DNA of 64,000 nucleotides from Paenisporosarcina quisquiliarum_A (GCF_043641925.1 NZ_JBHZRU010000018.1:13648-77647); one strand, 5' to 3'; counted from the first letter of the stretch, positions 51,229-59,763 are shown. The notes: generated by a model not told the origin, from the letters alone. Numbers and translations: made by a program.

Positions 51229-51858
51229 GTGAAGACTGATTCGAAATTCAAAGTTCATTTTTCATTGCTTTTACTAGTGATCGCTGTATTAATTTGGTCT
51301 GTGATTAAACCAACTGAATTTCTGACATGGGTTGCTGAGTCCAGTCCATCAATCGTTGTATTGATCATCTTAATCGCTATTTATCGAAAGTTCCGATTAA
51401 CGACACTTTCCTATACGATTATTGCTGTCTTATCTATTTTGACATTCATAGGTGGTCATTACACCTATTCAGAAGTGCCTCTATTTAATTGGCTACAAGA
51501 TACATACGATTTAACACGGAATCATTATGATCGATTCGGACATTTCCTAAAAGGTTTGTCGGCAATCGTTGTAATGGAGATTTTGATAAGGAAAACGTTA
51601 TTAAAAAGGGATGCATGGCTAAGTGGGATTACCATTAGTATTATCCTCGCTATTGCAGCGCTTTATGAAATCGTGGAGTGGTTGAGTACGAAGTTGCCTT
51701 ACGCCCAAAAAGAAAAAGAAGATTTCTTAGGAATGCAAGGAGACAAATGGGATGCTCAATGGGACATGTTCCTTGCCTTGGTTGGATCTATTTTAGCTTT
51801 ATTCATTTTTTCGAGGTTACTCAATAAGCAGTTGAAAAAGATAAAACACCCCAACTAG
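51229..51858 (+). CDS. DUF2238 membrane protein (YjdF-like)
   Basis: A 209-residue protein with six helices. Conserved DUF2238 pieces: LTFIGGHYTYSEVPLFNWL, NHYDRFGHFLKGLSA and YEIVEWLSTKL followed by FLGMQGDKWDAQWDMF. Function unknown; the conserved His/Asp/Glu suggest metal or lipid chemistry. GTG 51229 is preferred (AAGGGAG 11 bases upstream) over GTG 51220, which touches the ribosome site. A bidirectional terminator follows. Confidence 0.82.
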   Translation: MKTDSKFKVHFSLLLLVIAVLIWSVIKPTEFLTWVAESSPSIVVLIILIAIYRKFRLTTLSYTIIAVLSILTFIGGHYTYSEVPLFNWLQDTYDLTRNHYDRFGHFLKGLSAIVVMEILIRKTLLKRDAWLSGITISIILAIAALYEIVEWLSTKLPYAQKEKEDFLGMQGDKWDAQWDMFLALVGSILALFIFSRLLNKQLKKIKHPN

Positions 51859-51891
51859 ACGCAAAGTTTGCGGAGAGTTGGGGTGTTTTTT
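51844..51891. terminator. Bidirectional terminator
   Basis: AACACCCCAACT and AGTTGGGGTGTT pair perfectly, with an inner CGCAAA/TTTGCG stem and TTTTTT after it. Shared by the DUF2238 gene and convergent bioY. Confidence 0.9.
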
Positions 51892-51924
51892 CATAAGACA
51901 ATAACAATCTTACAAAAATTGAAT

Positions 51925-52512
51925 TTAATTATATCGCTTTTGTAAAATTGGTTTTAGTCGGTATCCAAATAGTCCAGCTAAAACAGCTAATATCAAATCT
52001 TTAGGCAATGGAACGACCATCCATGCCCAAGCCATTTTGTATGAAAATCCTTCAGGTGCTGAAAACCAAAGTTTATAAGCTGCATACATCCAATTTGTAC
52101 CGAATACATAGTTGAAAACAAGGCCAGCTAAACCTGCAACAACGAACCCCACTTTTGATGGGTACTTTTCTACAATATATCCTGCAATATAAGCCACAAA
52201 AATGAAAGAAAGAATAAATCCGAATGTTGGACTAAGTATCGTATCTAATCCACCAGAAAAGTTTGCAAAGACAGGTAAACCTGCTAAACCGATAAGAGCA
52301 TAGACCAGCATTGCCATAGCACCTTGGCGTTTGCCAAGTAACATCCCAGCCAAAATAGCGAAAAACGTTTGAAGAGTAATAGGAACGCCACCGATAATTA
52401 AAAAGGAAGAAATATTAGCGCCGATCATCATTAATGCAGCGAACATCGCTGTTTGTACCAGTTGTAAAGTGCGTGAATGATTGGTTGATCTAGTTGCAGT
52501 AGAGCTCGTCAT
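51925..52512 (-). CDS. bioY: Biotin transporter substrate-binding component BioY
   Basis: S component of an ECF-type biotin importer, 195 residues, six helices. Family motifs: ISSFLIIGGVPITLQTFFAI, LAGMLLGKRQGAMAMLVYAL, and GLAGLPVFANFSGGL. It needs shared EcfAAT subunits, which are not in this window. GGAGG precedes the ATG at 52512. A BirA-like operator and promoter lie upstream, so it is probably repressed by biotin. Confidence 0.92.
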   Translation of the reverse strand: MTSSTATRSTNHSRTLQLVQTAMFAALMMIGANISSFLIIGGVPITLQTFFAILAGMLLGKRQGAMAMLVYALIGLAGLPVFANFSGGLDTILSPTFGFILSFIFVAYIAGYIVEKYPSKVGFVVAGLAGLVFNYVFGTNWMYAAYKLWFSAPEGFSYKMAWAWMVVPLPKDLILAVLAGLFGYRLKPILQKRYN

Positions 52513-52544
52513 GTTAAACCTCCATTAAGTCAATTTAGCATCAG

Positions 52545-52594
52545 TATAATTGAAGTTTAATTTATAAGTCAACTTAACATTTAAATTAGTTAAC
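52545..52594 (-). promoter_or_regulatory. bioY promoter with BirA-like operator
   Basis: Read on the minus strand: GTTAAC, 15 bases, GTTGAC (plus coordinates 52568-52594), matching the BirA layout of GTTAAC half-sites about 15 apart. TTGACT (-35) is part of the second half-site, and TATACT (-10) follows after 18 bases, so repressor binding would cover the -35. Confidence 0.65.
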
Positions 52595-52717
52595 ACAAAA
52601 GTATTGAATATAATTCAGATAACTATATTTCTAATAATTAGAAAATGAGTATAATGTATAAAAGATCTATTGTTTCCAATATGTACTAAAGAATCGATAG
52701 AGAGAGGGATAAGAAAA

Positions 52718-53056
52718 ATGAAAAATAATTTCATTGCTATATCAATTGTTAGTTTAGGTATCTGCATTCTTATTGGGAGCTGGTTAATAGCGGATGGTTT
52801 AAGTGAAGTAAATAAACCATTACCTATTACAACAATTGAACAAGCAGACTTTTCTAAAGCGCACCTCATGACAACAAAAGAAGTAGCCAACTATTTAGGA
52901 ATCGATCAGGAAGAAATGGTTAAGTTAGGACCAGTCGGAGGAGAGGGATATTCCTCGAGTATCTTACCTTATGTGAAGATTGGCAACAAAGTCTATTATT
53001 CCAGACTAGCGATTGATATGTGGTTGCAAAATGGCGAATCAATTAGCGTAGAGTAA
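52718..53056 (+). CDS. Membrane-anchored HTH domain protein
   Basis: A 112-residue protein: one N-terminal membrane helix (about 5-25), a short linker, then an excisionase/MerR-like helix-turn-helix module (MTTKEVANYLGIDQEEM, LPYVKIGNKVYYSRLAIDMWL) of the HTH_17 kind. With the helix as membrane anchor, the orientation is uncertain, and the domain would be extracellular if the helix is a signal. AGAGGGA lies about 10 bases before ATG 52718. Function unknown. Confidence 0.68.
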   Translation: MKNNFIAISIVSLGICILIGSWLIADGLSEVNKPLPITTIEQADFSKAHLMTTKEVANYLGIDQEEMVKLGPVGGEGYSSSILPYVKIGNKVYYSRLAIDMWLQNGESISVE

Positions 53057-53086
53057 ACAAGTCGTACATTTTTTGGAGGGGGAAGT

Positions 53087-53755
53087 ATGAAAGGGATTAA
53101 CAATTCAATCACAGGATTTAAAGGAATAGAGGTACCATATAGATTTATTAAACAAGAAAAAACCTCGAATCAGTTAGCCATTTTCCTACCGGGAGAGGGG
53201 TATACGAATAGTCGCCCATTATTTCATTTTACAGAGGATGTTTTCATGAATCATGCGACTGATCTATTGGAAATAGATTATCAGTACAAAGAAAAAGCTT
53301 ATGATGATTTCAGTATGGAAGAGATATGCGAGGCTGTCCAATATGATGTAACAAAGGTGCTAGATAGCGTTCTCGCAGAGACATCTTATGATCAATACTA
53401 TTTTGTCGCCAAATCATTAGGGACAATTGGGTTAAGTTCAATTATTAATAAACCCGAATTTGAACATGCTAAAATCATTTGGTTAACTCCTTTATTGATA
53501 AGAGATGAAGTTTTAGAAGCTATGGTTCATAGTCAGCACAGCTCTTTAAGCTTCTTGGGTACGAACGATCGAAATTATGAAATGCCACGTTATGAGCGTA
53601 TGATACAAAATCCAAATATCGTTTCGTCGCTAATTCCTCATGTAAATCATGGAATGCAGTTCGAAGGAGACACGCTTGGATCAATCGATATACTAAAGAA
53701 AGTCATTGGAGATATCGAGAGGTTTGTGAAAAAAACGATGATTGAGAATGAGTGA
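53087..53755 (+). CDS. Alpha/beta hydrolase
   Basis: A 222-residue soluble hydrolase. Strand plus oxyanion turn AIFLPGEGYTNSRPL, nucleophile elbow AKSLGT (Ser), acid residue likely in LGTNDRNY and His in VNHGMQF. The elbow reads AxSxG instead of GxSxG. Resembles small YdeN-like or dienelactone-hydrolase-like proteins; substrate unknown. GGAGGGGG precedes the ATG; it follows the HTH gene by 30 bases and may be co-transcribed. Confidence 0.78.
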   Translation: MKGINNSITGFKGIEVPYRFIKQEKTSNQLAIFLPGEGYTNSRPLFHFTEDVFMNHATDLLEIDYQYKEKAYDDFSMEEICEAVQYDVTKVLDSVLAETSYDQYYFVAKSLGTIGLSSIINKPEFEHAKIIWLTPLLIRDEVLEAMVHSQHSSLSFLGTNDRNYEMPRYERMIQNPNIVSSLIPHVNHGMQFEGDTLGSIDILKKVIGDIERFVKKTMIENE

Positions 53756-53765
53756 GAATGAAAAA

Positions 53766-53799
53766 TGCCGTCATGGAAATTTACCATGACGGTGTTTTT
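53766..53799 (+). terminator. Terminator after the hydrolase gene
   Basis: GCCGTCATGG and CCATGACGGT pair and TTTTTTT follows. Confidence 0.88.
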
Positions 53800-53958
53800 T
53801 TAATTGTCTATTATCTTAAAAAAATCATTATAGAATTCATAGGAAATAGTATTCAAGTGTTATCAAAAGTGATAATCTGAATTTAGAATATTCAAAAACT
53901 ATTATTCAACAAATGATTTGATAGGGTGTCAAATTTCGATAAAAGGTTCGGTGCCAAT

Positions 53959-55218
53959 ATGGAGCTTCTCACAAAGGATTTACTCATTAATTTTTTGTTC
54001 ATCATCTTGCCTTTGTTTTTATTACAATTGTTTTATTCTCTAAGATTTGTCTATAAAATTGATAAATTAAAAGACATTTTATTTACAATCCTTTCTATGC
54101 TTTCAATTGGATTATGTATGGTCTTTCCGTTCTCTATAGGGGATGGATTAGTTTTTGATTTGAGAAGAGTTCCGTTTATTTTAGGCGTACTATATGGGGG
54201 ACCTAGAATTGGTATGCTTTTATTGGCTTTTCTTATTGTTACTCGTGGTTTAATAGGAATAGATATTGGGCTTTATATTTCCATGTTATCCTTCACTGCG
54301 TCGACGATTTTTTTAAGTATTGTATCAAAGTATTATATCAAAATGACTTTGAATAAAAAGCTTGTCACAAGTGGACTATTAGTTGCCGTATCAATTCAGT
54401 TGACCTATCTTTTAATTACAAAGTTTGCTTTGTTGGAATTACCAACTTACATTTGGTTCCAATATTTTGCAGTTAACATTATCGCCACGTTAATGGGGAC
54501 GTTTCTAATTGAAATCATACGCATCAATGCTGATTTAATAGAGAAGTTGATGAAAGCAGAAAAACTAAAAATAGTCAGTCATTTAGCGGCGAGTATTTCT
54601 CATGAAGTGAGGAACCCCTTAACAACTTGTAAAGGATTTTTACAACTTTCACATCAAGAAGAAACCTCCCCACATTTGAAAAATTATATTGGAACTGCCA
54701 TTCAAGAATTAGATCGAGCTTCTAATATTATTAATGACTACTTAACATTTGCAAAACCCGCTCCTGAAACCATGGAGAAAATTTCTGTTTGTGTTGAAGT
54801 CCAAAATGTAGTAAATATATTAACTCCGCTAGCCAATATGAGCAATGTTCAACTCAAAACTTCAAAAGTTGAATTTATTGAGTGCTATATTTTAGGTAAC
54901 CAAAGGAGATTACAACAATCTTTAATAAATATTGTAAAGAATGGTATTGAATCCATGCATGCTGGAGGGGAATTAGAGATTAATTTATCATCTGATTATT
55001 CAGCAGTACGCATTGAGATCCGTGATGAGGGTAAAGGAATGAGTCAGCATCAAATTAATCGATTAGGAGAACCGTATTTCACCACAAAGGAAAACGGGAC
55101 TGGACTTGGTATGATGGTGTCGTTTAGTTTAATAAAAGGAATGGGTGGGCAAGTCAACGTAGATAGCGAAGTCGGAAAGTGGACATCATTTTCAATTGAA
55201 TTCCCAGTGGTGCAGTAA
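53959..55218 (+). CDS. KinB-like membrane sensor histidine kinase
   Basis: A 419-residue kinase: 5TMR_LYT-type membrane domain of six helices (about 5-185), HisKA with SHEVRNPLTTCKGFLQL, and HATPase_c with NIVKNGIESM, RDEGKGM and GTGLGMMVSFSLI. Layout and length match KinB, a phosphorelay kinase feeding Spo0F at sporulation onset. No response regulator is adjacent, as expected for phosphorelay kinases. The upstream GTG 53926 is rejected; ATG 53959 begins right before the first helix, although its ribosome site is weak. Confidence 0.82.
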   Translation: MELLTKDLLINFLFIILPLFLLQLFYSLRFVYKIDKLKDILFTILSMLSIGLCMVFPFSIGDGLVFDLRRVPFILGVLYGGPRIGMLLLAFLIVTRGLIGIDIGLYISMLSFTASTIFLSIVSKYYIKMTLNKKLVTSGLLVAVSIQLTYLLITKFALLELPTYIWFQYFAVNIIATLMGTFLIEIIRINADLIEKLMKAEKLKIVSHLAASISHEVRNPLTTCKGFLQLSHQEETSPHLKNYIGTAIQELDRASNIINDYLTFAKPAPETMEKISVCVEVQNVVNILTPLANMSNVQLKTSKVEFIECYILGNQRRLQQSLINIVKNGIESMHAGGELEINLSSDYSAVRIEIRDEGKGMSQHQINRLGEPYFTTKENGTGLGMMVSFSLIKGMGGQVNVDSEVGKWTSFSIEFPVVQ

Positions 55219-55257
55219 TTCAAGACGTATATTTTTCCTATATTTGATATAAAAACA

Positions 55258-55289
55258 GTGGCTGAATTTACATCTTCAGCCGCTTTTTT
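55258..55289 (+). terminator. Terminator after the KinB-like gene
   Basis: GTGGCTGAA and TTCAGCCGC pair (one G-U) and TTTTTT follows. Confidence 0.85.
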
Positions 55290-55387
55290 GTTGAACCACA
55301 TTCGTGTAGAGTTGTGTGTGGATAGCTTAGGAAGTGGTATGTAGTTATCTACATTTAACAATTAATCGAATATAAAGGAGAAAGTGC

Positions 55388-55867
55388 ATGACAGGAAAGA
55401 CTCACATCATTGGCGGATTGGCAGCAAGTCTTGCAGTTTCACAGTTTACAAATTACGATCCCGTTCTTTTAGTAGGAGCGGGAGTTATCGGTGGACTGAT
55501 TCCTGACATTTGTCATGGAGGTAGTAAAATCGGTCGAACGTTTCCATTGTTATCGAAATTGATTAACATTTTGTTTGGACATCGTTCATTCACGCACAGT
55601 TTGCTTTTTTTGGTCATTGTCGCAGCACTTTTACATACGTATACACTAAATGAAGCGGTGATTGTAGGGATATTAGTTGGTATGATAAGTCACTTCATTT
55701 TAGACATGTCTACAAAAAATGGGATTAAATTATTTTTCCCATTTACAATTAAGGTGCGTTTTCCTATGACAACACGAACTGGTGGGAAAGTAGAAGAATT
55801 AGTTTTGGCAGCATTGTCTTTGATTTCCGTTTATTTTGGATACGAAGCGTTTGGTTATTATTTTTAA
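55388..55867 (+). CDS. YdjM-like membrane-bound metal-dependent hydrolase
   Basis: A 159-residue membrane protein of the YdjM/DUF457 family. Features: MTGKTHIIGGLAASLAV, GGLIPDICHGGSKIGR and FGHRSFTHSLLFLV (His-rich metal site), then ISHFILDMSTKNG. About four helices. Family members are membrane hydrolases of unknown substrate. AAAGGAG lies before the ATG. Confidence 0.82.
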   Translation: MTGKTHIIGGLAASLAVSQFTNYDPVLLVGAGVIGGLIPDICHGGSKIGRTFPLLSKLINILFGHRSFTHSLLFLVIVAALLHTYTLNEAVIVGILVGMISHFILDMSTKNGIKLFFPFTIKVRFPMTTRTGGKVEELVLAALSLISVYFGYEAFGYYF

Positions 55868-55888
55868 GGCTATGCTCGATCAAAAAAA

Positions 55889-56019
55889 ATGGTCGATTAT
55901 TTCTTTCACTTTCTTCGGATGAAACGCTAGCCTCCTCTGCTCATCTGTCTAAGACAGCTGAGTAGAGGAGGTTTAGCTTGTTTCTTTATTCCGCAGAAGT
56001 CTTTAGAAATACCGACCAT
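55889..56019. repeat. Dispersed palindromic repeat, family B, copy 2
   Basis: Outer arms ATGGTCG-ATTATTTCT and AGAAAT-ACCGACCAT. Inside, GCCTCCTCTGCTCA and TGAGTAGAGGAGG form a second stem. It aligns with copy 1 at 45326-45451 across its whole length (GAAACGC-AGCCTCCTC, TTATTCCGCAG-AGTCTT). It could also act as a 3-prime terminator for the genes on either side. Confidence 0.82.
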
Positions 56020-56101
56020 ATTCTTTTGAAAAATGCAGGTCTTGGTTGTATAAATTCCATCAAATTTCGAATCCTAATCCATGGTTAAATTAAAACCCAC
56101 T

Positions 56102-56617
56102 TCAATTAGCAGCATCAGGGAATATACGCTTAACAAGCATGCTGAATTCTTCACCTAAACCTTCAATTGGTTCACCAGCTTCGATTTTATCAGCGTAGTC
56201 GGTCATTCGATCAACAAAGTCTGGATTCACTGACACATATACGTTTTCCAAATCCGTATTTATCTCTTTAACTTGATCACCAATTTTAGCATTAATTTGC
56301 TCGATTTCTTCAGAACCTTCTACTACTTCTGATAAATCATCTGTTAATACTGCTGCTACATAGGCATTGTTATCTGTAATGATTACCGTAGCACTTTTTA
56401 CTTCTTCTAATTCCGTCACCTTTTTCTCAGCTTCTTCGGCTCGTTCTAAATTTGCATTATCCATTTCATCTTCATTTTCCATTTCTTTATTCAAGGTTTC
56501 ATCTGGCTCTGCATTGTTGGCATTATTATTTGTCGTTTCGTCCGCTTCTTGTGTTCCACACCCTGATAGTGCTAAACAAAGAATAAGGGTTGAAAGGAGT
56601 ATCCATAATTTTTTCAT
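56102..56617 (-). CDS. YhcN/YlaJ-family sporulation lipoprotein
   Basis: A 171-residue lipoprotein. The signal peptide MKKLWILLSTLILCLALSGC gives a lipidated Cys20; an Asn/Glu-rich spacer is followed by the Spore_YhcN_YlaJ domain (VTELEEVKSATVIITDNNAY, VAAVLTDD, VYVSVNPDFVDRMTDYADKI). Such proteins lie in the spore membrane or coat and affect germination. ATG 56617 is set by GGAGGT 9 bases upstream; an earlier ATG at 56659 would bury the signal. Confidence 0.83.
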   Translation of the reverse strand: MKKLWILLSTLILCLALSGCGTQEADETTNNNANNAEPDETLNKEMENEDEMDNANLERAEEAEKKVTELEEVKSATVIITDNNAYVAAVLTDDLSEVVEGSEEIEQINAKIGDQVKEINTDLENVYVSVNPDFVDRMTDYADKIEAGEPIEGLGEEFSMLVKRIFPDAAN

Positions 56618-56713
56618 TAAGTTGTACCTCCAAAAAGTTTGATGCTTTAGGTTGTTCATATATCTTGTCTTTACTCTTGGTTTTATTTGGGGATGCAGAT
56701 GACAAATCTATGA

Positions 56714-56751
56714 GAAAAGCGACTGAAAGGAAGCACTCAGTCGCTTTTTTT
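56714..56751. terminator. Terminator after the BsuPI lipoprotein gene
   Basis: AGCGACTGA and TCAGTCGCT pair perfectly with TTTTTT on the plus strand and TTTC on the minus strand. Confidence 0.85.
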
Positions 56752-56780
56752 CAATTACTATTCAAAATTTTTTTGTAAAT

Positions 56781-57497
56781 CTACTCTAATTCAGCCGATT
56801 GAATTACTTTTTGCCCATCAATGATGACGTAGAAAACTCTGATTTTTACTTTTGATTCCAAATCATCGAAAAATGGTCTTGCTACTTCGGCAAGTCGCAT
56901 TGCTTCAATCTCGTTTTGTTCGTTGACCACTTCAATGGAGTTTAAATCTTGTCGACCATTATAAGTGACGACCTCTTCTTCAACTTTTAATTTTGCATCA
57001 CTTAAAGTTGTAGCAGTAGCACCTTCCCAAATGATTTCCTCAGATACCTTCCAGTCTTCTGCTTCCTCTGCAGTTGACCATACCTCAAGTGTATAAGTCC
57101 CATTTTCTAGGGAAGCGAGGCCTTCAGAGGCATCAACATCCATTTCAAGCGTTTCGCCAGGTTTCAAGACGCTTTCTTGAAGCATTTGCGTGTACATTTT
57201 GTTCTCTGAATCCTTGTAAAGTACATCACCGTTTTCATCAATTAGCTGATAATCGAAAAATTGAGCGCTGTTCATCGTTAAGGTTACATCTTTCTCTGTG
57301 TCATTTTTCAACTGGAAGACATACTGATGAGCACCTGCTTCATTCTTAATTAAGCTTGGGGCCACAGCACCTGCAACAATCCCTTTGTTTTCATTGTTGC
57401 TTCCTGTTTTCGAATCATCACTTTCGCCAGTTGTTCCACAAGCGGCTAACAATAAAACTACACCAGCAGTCATCATCATTTTCCACAATTTCTTCAT
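56781..57497 (-). CDS. Lipoprotein with BsuPI-type proteinase-inhibitor domain
   Basis: A 238-residue lipoprotein; lipobox LLAAC after a basic start. An immunoglobulin-like BsuPI domain (about 55-150) shows HQYVFQLKNDTEKDVTLTM, DYQLIDENGDVLYK and LENGTYTLEVW. BsuPI was named for inhibiting an intracellular protease, but in lipoproteins the role is unknown. The C-terminal 80 residues (AKLKVEEEVVTYNGRQDLN onward) form a second unassigned domain. A secreted subtilisin exists in this window; no link is shown. Confidence 0.8.
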   Translation of the reverse strand: MKKLWKMMMTAGVVLLLAACGTTGESDDSKTGSNNENKGIVAGAVAPSLIKNEAGAHQYVFQLKNDTEKDVTLTMNSAQFFDYQLIDENGDVLYKDSENKMYTQMLQESVLKPGETLEMDVDASEGLASLENGTYTLEVWSTAEEAEDWKVSEEIIWEGATATTLSDAKLKVEEEVVTYNGRQDLNSIEVVNEQNEIEAMRLAEVARPFFDDLESKVKIRVFYVIIDGQKVIQSAELE

Positions 57498-57653
57498 TGG
57501 AATAAACCACCCTTCATTTATATATATTAGTCCGTAGTAAGAGTAGAAGAGTTACAACAAAATTAAAATAATTATGTGTTGTAAAAGACATTGAAACTTT
57601 CATAGGCGTCATCTCGTATCAGGTATCAAATGGTTTATGGAAGGAATTTGTAG

Positions 57654-58301
57654 ATGAAAAACAATGTTATCTTGCTCGATTTAATTTTTTATTTAGCTTT
57701 GCCCTTATTTGTATGGCATGTGTTACGCGACCATGTTGGTGACTACTATGCCATGTTGTTGACGAGTGTACCAGGCATTATTTATACCTTATATCGATTT
57801 AAACAAACGAAGAAACTGAATGTTACCGGAACTTTTATTTTGGCGACTTTAATCATTGGAACTGTGATTGACTTATTATCAGGATCTGCACTAAGACTTC
57901 TATGGAATAACGTGTTTTATTCACTTGCTATGGGCGTGTTTTTTATCGGAACAATGCTATTTAAACGTCCGCTGGCACTCTATTTCGCATTAGATGTGGC
58001 TGAATTACAAGGTCATGATCGGAAATTTAGTAAGCATTTATTTTATCACAATCCTCTATTGCTTATTTTCCAAGGAATAACGCTAATTTTAGCTTTAAGA
58101 AGCGGTTTGTTCGCAGGTCTTAATTCATGGTTAATCTTAGAGTATGGAGTCGAGGCTTTTGATAAAGGAATATTATTAAAACAAGTATTAGGTTGGGTAA
58201 TAACCGGTGTAACTGTTATCGGATTTTTCTATGTAAGTAAAGTGATACAAGACTCGCCGGAATTGATTAAGAAAGTGCAAGCTGATCTTGCAGAATCGTA
58301 A
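57654..58301 (+). CDS. VC0807-family membrane protein
   Basis: A 215-residue protein with about six helices. The opening LDLIFYLALPLFVWHVLRDHVGDYYAM and SVPGIIYTLYRFKQTKKL, plus GTMLFKRPLALYFALDVAEL, match the VC0807 family of uncharacterised transport-like membrane proteins. GGAAGGAA precedes the ATG. The next gene starts 60 bases later. Confidence 0.75.
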   Translation: MKNNVILLDLIFYLALPLFVWHVLRDHVGDYYAMLLTSVPGIIYTLYRFKQTKKLNVTGTFILATLIIGTVIDLLSGSALRLLWNNVFYSLAMGVFFIGTMLFKRPLALYFALDVAELQGHDRKFSKHLFYHNPLLLIFQGITLILALRSGLFAGLNSWLILEYGVEAFDKGILLKQVLGWVITGVTVIGFFYVSKVIQDSPELIKKVQADLAES

Positions 58302-58361
58302 TTTTAGGTTTTGTTGAAGAGGAATAGGGAACTCTTATTACTAAAAAAGGAGAGGATTTCT

Positions 58362-58730
58362 ATGCCTTGGAATAAAAATGATTACCCAGATTCATTTAAC
58401 AACTTGAATGCAGATGTTAGGAATAAAGCAATCGAAATTGCCAATGCATTGCTTGAGGATGGTATGGAGGAAGGAAGAGCCATTGCCATCGCCACTGAAA
58501 AGGCAAGAGAATATGTCACTGGCGACAAGAAGCAAGAGGTCTATCAAGTGAACGCACATACCGATGGGTGGCAATTAACGAAAGAATCGAGCAAGAGAGC
58601 TATTTTTGTATCCGAGACGAAGGATACATTACTTGATAAAGCCAAACCATATGTGAATGAAAGAAATGGTGTGTTGAAGGTTTATCATGAAGACGGATCC
58701 TTGCAAGATACATTGTATGAAATAGATTGA
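58362..58730 (+). CDS. YdaT-like stress protein with DUF2188 domain
   Basis: A 122-residue soluble protein. N-terminal half: MPWNKNDYPDSFNNLNADV and KAIEIANALLEDGMEEGRAI, the YdaT/ChaB-like helical domain. C-terminal half: a DUF2188 domain (VNAHTDGWQLTKESSKRAIF, LKVYHEDGSLQDT). B. subtilis ydaT belongs to the SigB general-stress regulon; here regulation is not visible. ATG 58362 is set by AAAGGAGAGG. Confidence 0.8.
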   Translation: MPWNKNDYPDSFNNLNADVRNKAIEIANALLEDGMEEGRAIAIATEKAREYVTGDKKQEVYQVNAHTDGWQLTKESSKRAIFVSETKDTLLDKAKPYVNERNGVLKVYHEDGSLQDTLYEID

Positions 58731-58737
58731 TGTTGAG

Positions 58738-58765
58738 GTTGCCTCGTTAGGAGGTGACTTTTTTT
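58738..58765 (+). terminator. Terminator after the YdaT-like gene
   Basis: GTTGCCTC and GAGGTGAC pair with two wobble pairs around GTTAG and TTTTTTT follows. Confidence 0.65.
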
Positions 58766-58875
58766 GATGGTCGCCAAAGATTAGAAAGTTGCTAATTAAT
58801 GAATAAAAGTTGGTACTTATTTAGACCACAGCCACTATTTCTAGCCCGTCAAATTGTTTGAAAATCATGAATTTT

Positions 58876-59001
58876 AGAATGTGGTACTCGAATCCTAGAA
58901 TTGGGCACTCGAATTCGAGAATAGCCCCATCCAAATGGAGAAAAACCTCATCCAATCCTTGAATACCAACCGCCAAATCGAGAATGCTCCTATTTCAAGA
59001 C
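58876..59001. repeat. Six tandem 21-bp degenerate repeats
   Basis: Units start at 58876, 58897, 58918, 58939, 58960 and 58981, each exactly 21 bases. Common core: AGAAT, a variable middle with a C-rich stretch, then (C/T)AA(A/T)TC near the end. Unit sequences differ but the spacing never slips. It fills most of the 58766-59001 gap; no coding frame is supported. Confidence 0.72.
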
Positions 59002-59028
59002 AAAAAAAGCCTCTGCCGCAGCAGAAGC
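59002..59028 (-). terminator. Terminator of the artPQR operon
   Basis: On the minus strand GCTTCTGC-TGCG-GCAGAGGC is followed by TTTTTTT, 12 bases past the ATPase stop. Confidence 0.88.
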
Positions 59029-59040
59029 ATCCAAATGTAA

Positions 59041-59763
59041 TTATAAAATTTTGTCCAAAAAGTCTTTTGCTCTTTCAGTCTTTGGATTAGTGAAGAAATC
59101 GTTCGGTTTGCCTTCTTCAAGTAAGACACCGTGATCTAAGAACAGAATACGATCGGCGACTTCACGAGCAAAACCCATTTCATGTGTCACGACAATCATG
59201 GTCATGCCTGATTTCGCGAGGTCTTTCATAACATCCAATACTTCTTTCACCATTTCAGGGTCAAGTGCGGATGTTGGTTCATCGAATAACATAAGTTCAG
59301 GTTCCATAGCTAGTGCACGAGCAATAGCCACACGCTGTTTCTGGCCGCCAGATAGGCTGCTTGGATAAGCGGATTCTTTTTCAGACAAGCCAACTTTGTG
59401 CAACAAGCTTCGCGCGCTTTGTTCAGCTGCTTGTTTTTTCACGCCTTTTGCTTTCATTGGTGCGTAGGTTAAGTTTTCTAAAACCGTCATATGTGGAAAC
59501 AAATGAAAATGTTGAAAAACCATGCCAATTTGTTGGCGCATTTTATGGATTGGCGTTTTTGAATCGGTTAAATCTTGATTTTCAACGAGAATTTTCCCTG
59601 ATGAAGGAGTCTCTAAAACATTTAAGCATCGAAGGAAAGTTGATTTTCCGGAGCCGGAAGGACCGATTATTGCGACAACTTCGCCTTTTGAAATTTGAGT
59701 CGAAATATTAGTTAGCACTTCATTTTTCCCAAAGCTTTTGGATAGATTCTCAACTTTAATCAC
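59041..59763 (-). CDS. artR: Arginine ABC transporter ATP-binding protein ArtR
   Basis: ATPase of an amino-acid importer, 240 residues, the same length as B. subtilis ArtR. Walker A GPSGSGKST, signature LSGGQKQRVAIARAL, Walker B LMLFDEPTSALDPE, switch VVVTHEMGFA. It overlaps the permease gene by 8 bases, so translation is coupled. Arginine specificity is inferred from subunit sizes, order and the ARG-box-like site upstream of the operon. Confidence 0.87.
   Translation of the reverse strand: MIKVENLSKSFGKNEVLTNISTQISKGEVVAIIGPSGSGKSTFLRCLNVLETPSSGKILVENQDLTDSKTPIHKMRQQIGMVFQHFHLFPHMTVLENLTYAPMKAKGVKKQAAEQSARSLLHKVGLSEKESAYPSSLSGGQKQRVAIARALAMEPELMLFDEPTSALDPEMVKEVLDVMKDLAKSGMTMIVVTHEMGFAREVADRILFLDHGVLLEEGKPNDFFTNPKTERAKDFLDKIL

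Noticed and set aside
58876..59001. Possible CRISPR array
   Set aside because: Units are contiguous 21-mers with no conserved repeat/spacer alternation and no cas genes nearby.
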